From Rebecca billardiae RCC1528 (Eukaryota; Haptophyta), in NCBI GenBank assembly GCA_965240325.2, contig OZ251229.1, forward strand, positions 558,001 through 622,000: a DNA stretch of 64,000 bases, read 5' to 3'. Below, piece by piece: positions 56,373 through 64,000 of the stretch. How positions within the stretch are numbered: position 1 is the stretch's first letter; each line of letters begins with the position of its first letter. The notes under the pieces were generated by a model. It made no database searches and was not told the origin of the DNA. It saw nothing but the letters and a program-made list of their open reading frames with translations. The translations under genes and the position numbers were made by a program.

Positions 56373-59168
56373 ATGTCGAACGCATCCGGGAGCAAGCTCT
56401 CGAACGTCCGCCGCAAGGGCGCTGAGCTCGTGCGCGGCACGGCGCAGGCTGCAGGCGCGCACGCGCATCGCGCCGCCGCCCGGCTCGCGCGCGCGGGTGG
56501 CGGCGCGGAGCGCGGCGCGGCGGGCGTGCACGCGCGCCTCTCTGCGGTGTTCCCGCGGACGACGCTGCTCGCCGAGATTGAGACCGAGCTATCCATCGGC
56601 CGCGAGCTCGGGCGCGGCCGCTCGTCCGTCGTGTGCGAGGCGATGGAGCACAGCACGGGCAAGCTCCGCGCTCTGAAGGCCATCTCCACCGCGGTGCTCG
56701 CCTCCGATTCGGACGAGCTGGACGCGCTGGTGAACGAGGTGCGCATGATGGCGCGCATGCCGCCACACCCGCACGTAGTTGCGCTCCACCGCGTCGTGTG
56801 CACGCCCGAGATGACCTGCCTTGTGCTCGACCTCGTCGCGGGCGGCGACCTGCTCGGTCCGATCGAGCGCGGCGGTGCGTACTCGGAGCCCACCGCGCGC
56901 GCGCTGTTCGCGCAGCTGCTGCTCGCCCTGGAGCACGTGCACGCGTGCGGCGTGGCGCACCGTGACCTCAAGCCCGAGAACGTGTGCTTCGTCGCCTCGC
57001 CCACCTCGATGCACCTCAAGCTCGTCGACTTTGGCCTGGCTGAGCTCACGGACGGCGGCTCGGACATGCGCGGGCTGGCGGGCACCGCAGTGTACGCGGC
57101 GCCAGAGGTGCTCGCGTGGTGGTGGGCGGAGGCGGAGGCGCGCGGCGAGGACGTGGAGGCGGCGGGCCCGCCGCCCGCCGCGCCCGCCGCGCCGTACGGC
57201 CTGGCGTGCGACGTCTGGGCCGCGGGCGTCTGCCTGTACGCCATGCTGACCGCTCAGCTCCCGTTCGCGCAGGAGCTGCCGCTGGGCGAGCTGCACGGCG
57301 CGACGACGGCGGGGCCCGAGATGCCCGCGGAGCACTGGGCGCACCTGTCCGCCGAGGCGGCGCAGCTCGTGCGCGCGATGCTCGCGTTCGACCCGCAGCG
57401 CCGACCCACCGTGAGCGAGCTACTCATGCACCCGTGGTGCGTCGCGCAGAGCGGCGCGGCCGCGGGCACGCGCGCCGCGTGCGCGCTCAACGTGGATGGC
57501 GTGACGGCGCGCGTGTCCGTCCGGATTGAGCTGTTCCCGCGGCAAGCGGTCGCGCCGCACGGGCACGCGCCGCCGCGCGCTCCCGCCGTCCCGCCGCTCG
57601 CCGCCGCATGCGTCGAGGCCGGTGCGCCCGCGCGGCCGCCGGGCGCGGCCGCGCCGCCCGAGGCGCGCGGCTCCGGCGTGGACGACAGCGCCAGCCTGGA
57701 GCTCCTCGGGGCTTTTGCCTTCCTGCCGTACGCGTTCGCTCCGGCGGACGGAGGCAGCGCCGAGCGGGAGAGCGCACCGTTCGTCGGCGCCGTGCGCTTC
57801 CGCGTGCACTGGCGGCACGCGCCACACGGCGCGCCGTACAGCGCCGCGCACGGCGGCGCGCGCCTGCTCGGCGCTGTGCACAGCAGGCTGCGGCGGACTG
57901 GCCGCGCGGCGGGCGGCGCGGACGGGGCGGGTGATCGGTGGACGGCCGAGCGGCGCGCCCTCCTGGAGCGGCCCGACCCCTCGCCGCTCGTGCTCACCGT
58001 GTGCGTCACGGCCGACGGCGTGTACGTCCTCCAAGGCGAGGCCGAGCTCGACTCTGTCGAGCGCGCTCTGCTGCCTGACGCGGGGCAAGCGCCGCCGGCC
58101 GCTGAGGCTGAGGCGCCGGCAGCACAGCCTCGGCCAGCAGCGCCCGAGATCACGCGCGCGCGCGCCCACGCGACAGTCGACGTGAGTGCGGAGGGCGCGT
58201 ACGCGCTGCTGAGCGGGCACATGTCCGCTGTCGAGCTCGCCGCGCACGCCGACGACGAGGAGGCCGCGCTCGCCTTTGGCCGCTGCTTTGCGTGCGAGCA
58301 GGGCGCATTCCGACTCTTCTGCGAAGCGCGAGGGCTAGTGTGCCCGCCGGTGGCGACGCCGCGCGGCGCGGGCGCCGAGGGCGGGCTGAGTGGCGCCGAG
58401 GGCTTGGCGGACGACGGCAGCCGCCGCGCGGCGGACGTGGTGGCGCGGCTGCCGAACCTGCAGCCTCGTCGCTGGTTCGCGCGCCGCCCAGGCGAGTCCG
58501 CGGGGGCGGCGCCCGCGGCCGCCACGTCGGAGGAGTCCGCAGGGCAGCTAGGGGACGAAGACTTCCTGGCATCGATCCCACTCGCCGACGCGGCGACCGG
58601 CGCGACGGTCAGTCCGGCTGGATCGTCGGCGATCGAGCAGGCTGGCGGAGGCGAGCCGGCACCGTCGCTGCCTGAGCTGCCGCCTCTTCCGCCGCTGCCT
58701 CCTGAGCTCGCCGGCCCCGAAGCAGACCCGGTCGCGCTCGTGCCTGCCGCCGACGGTGAGCCCAGCACGCCCGTTGCCTCGCACTCGGCTCGTGCGGCGG
58801 CGGGCAGGCCGCACTCCGCCGGGCCGGCAGCTGCTCTGCGCGTGCGCTCGACGCTGCAGTCGCTCGAGGAGCGCAGAGCACACTGGCAGCGCAATCTCGG
58901 CAACTGGCGGAAGGGTGGCGCTCCACACCCGAGCGGCGGCGGCACCATCTTGCAGCTGGGCGACGAAGGCCCGGCTATCGCTCGAGACGATGCGGCGCTG
59001 GGCGCTGTGCCCGCGCCGCTCGGCGACACAGACGCGGCGGCGAACAAGGCGGCGCTGCGATCGTCGCAGGCGCTGTCGGTGGATGCTGGTGCGGCGAGCG
59101 GCATGGAGCCCGCAGCCTACCAGGCTGCTAGCTTCGCCGACAATGACGAGCAGCAGGAATTGCCCTGA
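56373..59168 (+). CDS. Serine/threonine protein kinase, CAMK-like, long disordered tail (931 aa)
   Basis: The ATG at 56373 begins MSNASGSKLSNVRRKGAELV. The kinase domain (~73-355) has all catalytic motifs: IGRELGRGRSSVVCEAM (glycine loop), LRALKAIS (ATP-binding Lys), GVAHRDLKPENVCF (catalytic Asp), KLVDFGLAEL (DFG), GTAVYAAPEVLAWWW (APE), DVWAAGVCLYAML, and FDPQRRPTVSELLMHPW. An Ala/Pro-rich insert (57125-57190) follows APE. The layout resembles CAMK/CDPK kinases, but no EF hands or calmodulin site is seen. The remaining ~575 residues are Ala/Gly/Pro-rich with a possible small domain near 58190-58330 (ALLSGHMSAVELAAHADDEE, CFACEQGAFRLFCEAR), a short helix near the end (SLEERRAHWQRNLGNWR) and otherwise low complexity. 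Substrates are unknown. Confidence 0.9.
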   Translation: MSNASGSKLSNVRRKGAELVRGTAQAAGAHAHRAAARLARAGGGAERGAAGVHARLSAVFPRTTLLAEIETELSIGRELGRGRSSVVCEAMEHSTGKLRALKAISTAVLASDSDELDALVNEVRMMARMPPHPHVVALHRVVCTPEMTCLVLDLVAGGDLLGPIERGGAYSEPTARALFAQLLLALEHVHACGVAHRDLKPENVCFVASPTSMHLKLVDFGLAELTDGGSDMRGLAGTAVYAAPEVLAWWWAEAEARGEDVEAAGPPPAAPAAPYGLACDVWAAGVCLYAMLTAQLPFAQELPLGELHGATTAGPEMPAEHWAHLSAEAAQLVRAMLAFDPQRRPTVSELLMHPWCVAQSGAAAGTRAACALNVDGVTARVSVRIELFPRQAVAPHGHAPPRAPAVPPLAAACVEAGAPARPPGAAAPPEARGSGVDDSASLELLGAFAFLPYAFAPADGGSAERESAPFVGAVRFRVHWRHAPHGAPYSAAHGGARLLGAVHSRLRRTGRAAGGADGAGDRWTAERRALLERPDPSPLVLTVCVTADGVYVLQGEAELDSVERALLPDAGQAPPAAEAEAPAAQPRPAAPEITRARAHATVDVSAEGAYALLSGHMSAVELAAHADDEEAALAFGRCFACEQGAFRLFCEARGLVCPPVATPRGAGAEGGLSGAEGLADDGSRRAADVVARLPNLQPRRWFARRPGESAGAAPAAATSEESAGQLGDEDFLASIPLADAATGATVSPAGSSAIEQAGGGEPAPSLPELPPLPPLPPELAGPEADPVALVPAADGEPSTPVASHSARAAAGRPHSAGPAAALRVRSTLQSLEERRAHWQRNLGNWRKGGAPHPSGGGTILQLGDEGPAIARDDAALGAVPAPLGDTDAAANKAALRSSQALSVDAGAASGMEPAAYQAASFADNDEQQELP

Positions 59169-59220
59169 TGAAATCAGTCGAAGTATCGATGATGACGACT
59201 GAATACAAGTAGTCGCTTAT

Positions 59221-60896
59221 ATGGCCCGCGGTGCAGGGCGGAGCGCGCAGCGTGGAGCCCGCACCAGCGGGCCCGAACAACGTTTCAAAAAGATCTTTGA
59301 TCAAGAAAAAAGGGACGGGGGACGATTTTCATGGCTGGAGGAGACCGAGTTTCGATTTTGAGACGACTCCCTTACAGGTGCATTAGCGTCGAAAAAGGTC
59401 GCGCCCACGGCAAGTTCATAGTAAAGCGTGGAGTGACGCCCGTCCAAAAAACTTCACGCCCTTTAGGATCCCTAACGTAACGAACCGTTACAAGCGATTT
59501 TTCCGGCCAATGAGATTGCAGCAAGGTCCAAGGTCAAGGAGCGATGACGTATCTAGATACAGATTGCCGCGAACCGATGTGACCATGTACGTCCCTTGAA
59601 TCAGTTGAATCAACTATTCAATCGCGCCGTGTCTGTATCAGGAGCCGACGAGGCAAGGGTCAGTAGCCGATGGGCCAACCTCGGCGAATCTCAATACTAT
59701 CTGACGCGAACGGACTTGGTTGGGCGCGCGCGTGGCCCCGGGCGGCGGCCCACCAGAGGCGGCCCGCGTTTGGAGGCGAGCCACGGGCACGAGGCTCACG
59801 AGCGACCGGGTGAGGACGGCGATGGGCAGGTGCGCGCGGCGAATGGCGCCTGGAGCGCGCGGCTGCGGCGGGTCCCGACTGCCGTCGACATCGCGTTCGT
59901 CGTGCCCCCGCTCACTCCGCGCGCCCCCGCCGCCCCTGCCGCCCTGTCGATGCCTCGGCGCGGCCTTGCGCGGCCCCGGCGCGTCCGCGAGCCGGCGCCG
60001 CAGCCGCCGCCCTGTGTTCGGGCTCTCGCAAGCTCGGGGGCAGCGGCGCCTGATGCCGGACTGATCGATCTCTGAGCCTTCGACTTCACCACGCGCCGCC
60101 CTTGCCATGCCTTTCCGGGGTCTCCCAGAACTCTTCTTGATTGAGAGAGAGCAGGCGCGCCGACGATCCGAGTCCATCGTCGGTCGACTCTGAGCGAGGG
60201 CTACGCCTCGGAACTGAACGGTACTCTACGAGGAGGACGAGCTGCGCGGGCGACGGTGGTGCGTGACGTCCCCAGAGCTGGCCGTGCCTCTGCAACGCGT
60301 GCCGAGCCTGATCGAGGTGTGTCAGCTGCCCGTGCACGCGCGGCGAGTGCGCGAACCGGATCACCGGTGCCCTCGCACCTCGGCACCGTGCTCCCTCGGG
60401 CTGTCAGCTCCGCGTGGCCTGGCGTGCACGTAGAGTTGCGCTCATGCGTCGATCACGCCTCGCGCCCGCCTGTCGGCCGTCGCGCAGGCGCTGGTCGAAC
60501 CCTACTCGGACCCTACTCCTCCAGCCCTACTCCCGGGCGCTGCCGGCGCGGGGGGTGACCCCGGGGACAGCGGTCAGCAGCAGCGGCCCGAACGAATCCG
60601 CGGCCCCGCACCGTGCTCCCTGGCTGTCAGCTCCGCGTGGCCTGGTGTGCACGTGGAGTCGCGCTCATGCGTCGATCACGCCTCGTCGCATCCGCCTGTA
60701 CACAATCGGCGCCGCGCCGGCGGCTGCAATGGGCCCGCCCGGCGCGGCGGGCGGCGGCGCGCCGCTGATGGAGTCTAGTTGTACGGGCATATGCAACTGG
60801 TCTGTCAATAGACGACTGCGACGGAGGGTGCACCGCCACCGCGGGCCCTGAACTACGTTCGTTCTACGGAAAAAGGACCGCGGAACGCGGTCATAT
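59221..60896. mobile_element. Dispersed element, copy 2 (about 1.68 kb)
   Basis: Same element and orientation as copy 1 (50362-51983). The left 140 bp and right 65 bp match almost base for base, and the centre matches in blocks with indels. It starts 52 bp after the kinase stop codon and may supply that gene's 3' end. A 20-base shared block, GGCCCGAACNACGTTTCAAA, with one variable base, marks the left end of both copies. No coding capacity for mobility is seen. Confidence 0.75.
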
Positions 60897-61973
60897 TGTA
60901 TAACTAGTAGGCTATTCTAATATCTATGTCTACGACCTCGCCCTAATCCAAGGGCCGCCCTTTATCACGATGCGCTGCTGACCGGAGTGATGACGACTAT
61001 ACTAGATAGATATCGGACATACTTGATGCAGCCAGTCCGCCGGGACCGGCGTGCTCGTTCGAGTGAGTCGTCGTCCGGCGGCGGACGTACGCGGGACGAC
61101 GGGCACGACGGCCCGGCGGACTCCGTGGAGCGGCTGAGAGCGGCGGAGACCGCGCGGAAGACAGACCGGCGCAGACCGGCCTCACCGGGTACTGAACTGG
61201 CGGCGGCGGGCAGCCGCCGAATCTTGACTTGTCCTTATTACCTTATAATAGCTACGACGCGCGACTTAATATATATAACTTGACAGATAATAATAAACTT
61301 CGTCAGTGACTTGTAGTTGTTAGGTCCGGATTGTCCCGGACGAAGACTCGGACGACACTATCTACGACAGGTCCGGCGCCGCGGACTGACAGTCAGTAGG
61401 ACGATCACCGTCCGAAGGCAATGCTCCGAAGCCCAGCAGTATCATCATTCAATGATTCATCAATAAGTAAGTATATATTTAATTACGACTTAATAATAAG
61501 CTATTAATAAATTGAAGTCGTATCTCTGAGAGTCCGTGCGTACCATCACGGTAGCGGTCGTCGACGTCAACTTTAATAAACGAATAACCGATCGTCCTAA
61601 GTTGCCAGAGACCGAGACGACGATGACTCCGAGTAAGGATGATGACGCCTGCTGATGACTAGCCGCACACAGGGCTGTCACTACCGCAGTACCGCTCGAT
61701 CAGTCAGGATGGCGCGGATGCGCCGGATCAGACGCACTGGCGCGGCCAGAGCCAGTTACCAGTAGACTCGGGGAGATGATTCGGCGACGCAGCACCGCCG
61801 GTTGCTCCACGCCGCCGGCACCATGTCGCGCCGATCGTCTGACGATGTGCAGAGACAGGGCGACGGAGCTCGGAGCCACGAGGAAGGACCAATCCCAAAC
61901 AAGGGTGATCAGTCAGCCTCAGTCGTGGTGCACTGTAGTGTGAGCGGTGGCTCAGAAATGCCCAGGCCACGGC
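60897..61973. other. Intergenic, 1.1 kb, AT-rich in parts
   Basis: Stretches of TATATATTTAATTACGACTT and similar occur around 61470-61520. No frame has a recognisable domain and no RNA gene was seen. Confidence 0.5.
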
Positions 61974-62847
61974 TCACATCACAGTACACTGCTCCGAGAC
62001 GCGGGTCCGTATGCGTCGCAATGCCGCGGCGTTCGGGGCGCACTCGCACGCCGCGCTCTGCTGCTTGGATGGCAGCGCTTTGGGCAGCGAGAAATCGAGC
62101 TGCTCATCGTCCGACGTCTGCGCGGGCATCGCGCGGCGCGCCCACGCCGCCTGGTGAGCTGGCGCGCAGGGTGTGCGGACGCGAGTGCGTCGCGAGGCGG
62201 TCGCACGCCGTACGCGTCGCGGTGCGCGAGTGCCATGCGCGTAGGGGCGCCGGCTACGTGCATGCCGCACGGGCGCAGCGCCCACCTCGTCGAGGTGCCA
62301 GCCGTCACTGCGCAGCTGCTCATCATAAAAATCGTCGTTCAGTCCATCCTCGCCCTGTGCGCGCGTGCGCGCAGCGTGGCGCATGGTAACACGGCCGTGA
62401 GCGTGGGTGAGCTCGGCGCGGGCCCAGCGCGCTGCCCGTGGTCCCGTGCGCACACCTCCACAATGGCGCCCCCGCCCTTGGCCGGCGGGATCTGCAGCAT
62501 CGCGTAGCCATCCTTCTGCCTGGTGGACGCGCCGCGATCACCTGGTGGCGGAGCCCGCGTGCGAGATCGATGCCGCGCGCCGCACGCGAGGACGCGATCC
62601 ATCAGCGAACGCCGAAGGCGGCGGGCCTCGGCATCAGAGTGGGCACGCTCGCAGACGTGGCGCATGTGTGCGCGCGCGCAGGAGCCAGCGCACCGCTGTA
62701 GTTGGCCGCACTGTGCTGCTCACCACGGCTGCGATTCGTGAGCAGGCCAGTAAGGGAGCTTGACGCCATTTCGCCGTCAGGCTCGCTGTGCTCGGCCTCG
62801 CCGTGCTCTGCCGCCGCGAGCTCGGCCCCTGGGTCGGCACCAGCCAT
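61974..62847 (-). CDS. Small four-exon protein, unknown (161 aa)
   Basis: No single long frame exists, but four short exons join cleanly: 62847-62694, 62541-62456, 62354-62286 and 62150-61974. All introns are GT-AG (152, 101 and 135 bp). Phases agree (1, 0, 0), and the last exon ends in TGA. The product starts MAGADPGAELAAAEHGEAEH, passes through NYSG|DRGASTRQKDGYAMLQI, AIVE|GEDGLNDDFYDEQLRS and GWHLDE|AAWARRAMPAQTSDD, and ends RVSEQCTVM. It is acidic at the N-terminus, and the middle (DGYAMLQIPPAKGGGAIVE, LNDDFYDEQLRSDGWHLDE) looks like a conserved core. I do not recognise a family. It is divergent from RTF2 with 280 bp between starts. Confidence 0.6.
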
Positions 62848-63127
62848 CCACGTGAGGCGCGCCGCCTCCTGCTTCCGCGACGGCGCCGCCTTGGCACTCT
62901 CCTTGAGCCCTTGTCCCCCCGGCTCTCGATCAGTGCTTCTGAGGCCATGCGAGCAGCTCGGCACGGGGATCGCACCGGACGCACGTCGTCGCCTGGCCCT
63001 TACCCGCAAACGCCAGCATGGATGCCACCCGTTTCCCCTACATACCTTTCATAGAAGCGGTCCCTTGCCCCTTGGCGGTGGTCTGGGTGGCGGACGCCAT
63101 CGTAGCCCCCGCCCCAAACACAAAATC
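62848..63127. promoter_or_regulatory. Divergent promoter (280 bp) upstream of RTF2 and the four-exon gene
   Basis: This is the space between the two start codons; it is GC-rich with no TATA box seen. A shared promoter is inferred from the arrangement. Confidence 0.4.
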
Positions 63128-64000
63128 ATGCAGCTCCTGCTCAGCACACCCAGCACACGCGTGATCGACGGCGTTGACGCGGCTGTGTCCGTCCGCGAGC
63201 TGTATGACGCGGTCGCCCGTGCTCATGGCCTGCCGATGGCTCGACACTACCTCGTGCACCACGGCGCGCGGCTGCCGCCCGATGGCGCACAGAGCCTCTC
63301 CCAGATTGGCGTTCGCGGCGGCGATGTCGTGCGCGTGGTGCCACGCCTCGTCGGCGGCGGTGGGGACGGCGGGGCGTACCCGCCGACGGCCACCGAGCTC
63401 AAGTGGATGAATGACATCGGCGGCGGAAGCAAGCGTGGCTCTTGGGCCGTGCTTGGAGGCTCCGTGCGCCGCACGCAGTTCGAGAAGATCTCAGTCGGCC
63501 TTCAGCGGTACGAGTCTTGCGCGACGTGCGCGCTGAGCGGCGAGGCGCTCAAGAGCCCGGTGGTGGCCTGCGCGCTGGGCATGCTGTACAACAAGGAGGC
63601 GCTCATCGAGGCACTGCTCGCCAAGGCCACACGCCCACTCGATGAGCGATTCGCACACATCCGCTCGCTGAAGGACGTCCACAGCGTCACGCTCCACACG
63701 GACCCTGAGCACGACGCCCAGGGCGCGGCGACGTCCGCAGCCGCGGGCACGGATGGTGCGCAGCAGCGAGCCCCTTTCCACTGCCCGGTGACCAAGCTGC
63801 CGTTCAACGGGCGGCTCCCGTTCTTCGCCGTGCGGCCGTCAGGGCACGTCGTCTCCGAGCGCGCCCTCGCGATGATGGAGTTCAAGGTCTGCCCGGTGAC
63901 GGAGCAGCCGCTCGCGCCGGCGGCGCCCGCCGCGGGGTCTGGCGGGCCGAGCGAGCTGCCGAGCGAGAGCCGACGCTTCCACCTCTCCGCGGACCTCCTC
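63128..64000 (+). CDS. RTF2: RTF2-type replication termination factor with N-terminal ubiquitin-like domain (partial)
   Basis: The ATG at 63128 is followed by 291 open codons to the window edge. Residues 1-77 form a divergent ubiquitin-like domain (MQLLLSTPSTRVIDGVDAAV ... HHGARLPPDGAQSLSQIGVR) ending in PRLVGGGGDGGAYPPTATEL, reminiscent of a ubiquitin-type GG end. The Rtf2 domain follows: YESCATCALSGEALKSPVVA, CALGMLYNKEALIEALLAKA, FAHIRSLKDVHSVTLHTDPE, then FHCPVTKLPFNGRLPFFAVR and GHVVSERALAMMEFKVCPVT, i.e. the modified RING-like fold of RTF2. RTF2 acts at stalled replication forks (and in splicing in plants). An N-terminal ubiquitin-like extension is known for plant RTF2. The C-terminus lies outside the window. 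Confidence 0.92.
   Translation, partial: MQLLLSTPSTRVIDGVDAAVSVRELYDAVARAHGLPMARHYLVHHGARLPPDGAQSLSQIGVRGGDVVRVVPRLVGGGGDGGAYPPTATELKWMNDIGGGSKRGSWAVLGGSVRRTQFEKISVGLQRYESCATCALSGEALKSPVVACALGMLYNKEALIEALLAKATRPLDERFAHIRSLKDVHSVTLHTDPEHDAQGAATSAAAGTDGAQQRAPFHCPVTKLPFNGRLPFFAVRPSGHVVSERALAMMEFKVCPVTEQPLAPAAPAAGSGGPSELPSESRRFHLSADLL

Noticed and set aside
61802-62507. Plus-strand frames of 186-195 codons
   Set aside because: They lie antisense to the four-exon gene, cross its introns, and are Arg/Ala/His-rich without motifs.

Overview
This is nuclear DNA of a eukaryote, most likely a flagellated, photosynthetic, GC-rich microalga; a haptophyte-like alga is my best guess (inference, not proven). 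Four observations support this. Genes are monocistronic, on both strands, with short GT-AG introns (about 50-225 bp) that can be resolved exactly. They include a spliceosomal factor (RBM22/Cwc2), a replication-fork factor (RTF2) and cilium-related proteins (a KATNIP/KIAA0556 homologue and a FAM194-domain protein). A cyclophilin carries a twin-arginine lumen-targeting signature, which points to a thylakoid. Coding DNA is very GC-rich while spacers are AT-richer and full of microsatellites. The high GC content creates long spurious ORFs antisense to nearly every real gene.

Layout. 1-169: acidic C-terminal exon of a gene entering from the left. 2-20 kb: an unknown coiled-coil protein (-), an ATP-grasp/aminoglycoside-phosphotransferase-like fusion (-), a four-pass membrane protein (+), the KATNIP-like gene (-) head-to-head with a FAM194-thioredoxin gene (+), and RBM22 (-) head-to-head with a large helical-repeat protein (+). 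20.3-22.8 kb: an 873-bp tandem repeat. 23.5-29.5 kb: a membrane 2OG-Fe(II) oxygenase (-) head-to-head with a DxD glycosyltransferase (+), then an RluA pseudouridine synthase (-) head-to-head with a coiled-coil protein (+). 29.5-36.7 kb: a frame-broken UDP-galactopyranose-mutase fragment, a ~210-bp minisatellite, a 3-kb array of 197/270-bp units packed with short palindromes, and a 399-bp-arm inverted repeat. 36.8-45.2 kb: a polysaccharide pyruvyltransferase, a microsatellite island, and two nearly identical GT61-like glycosyltransferases arranged as a head-to-head palindrome. 45.7-50.1 kb: a ~1,423-residue protein combining multipass membrane segments, a TIR-like domain, a long disordered region, a further membrane segment and a C-type lectin domain. 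50.4-52 kb and 59.2-60.9 kb: two copies of one dispersed element. 52.9-59.2 kb: a flavin monooxygenase, a lumenal cyclophilin and a Ser/Thr kinase. 62-64 kb: a four-exon small gene (-) and RTF2 with an N-terminal ubiquitin-like domain, running off the right edge.

Themes. Divergent gene pairs with short shared promoters are the rule. Many genes point to the secretory pathway and cell surface: four glycan-transfer genes, a UGM remnant, a membrane-anchored hydroxylase and the lectin receptor. That fits a cell covered in scales or mucilage. The best candidate for an undescribed system is the TIR-like/C-type-lectin membrane protein; the mirrored GT61 pair and the ATP-grasp-kinase fusion come next.
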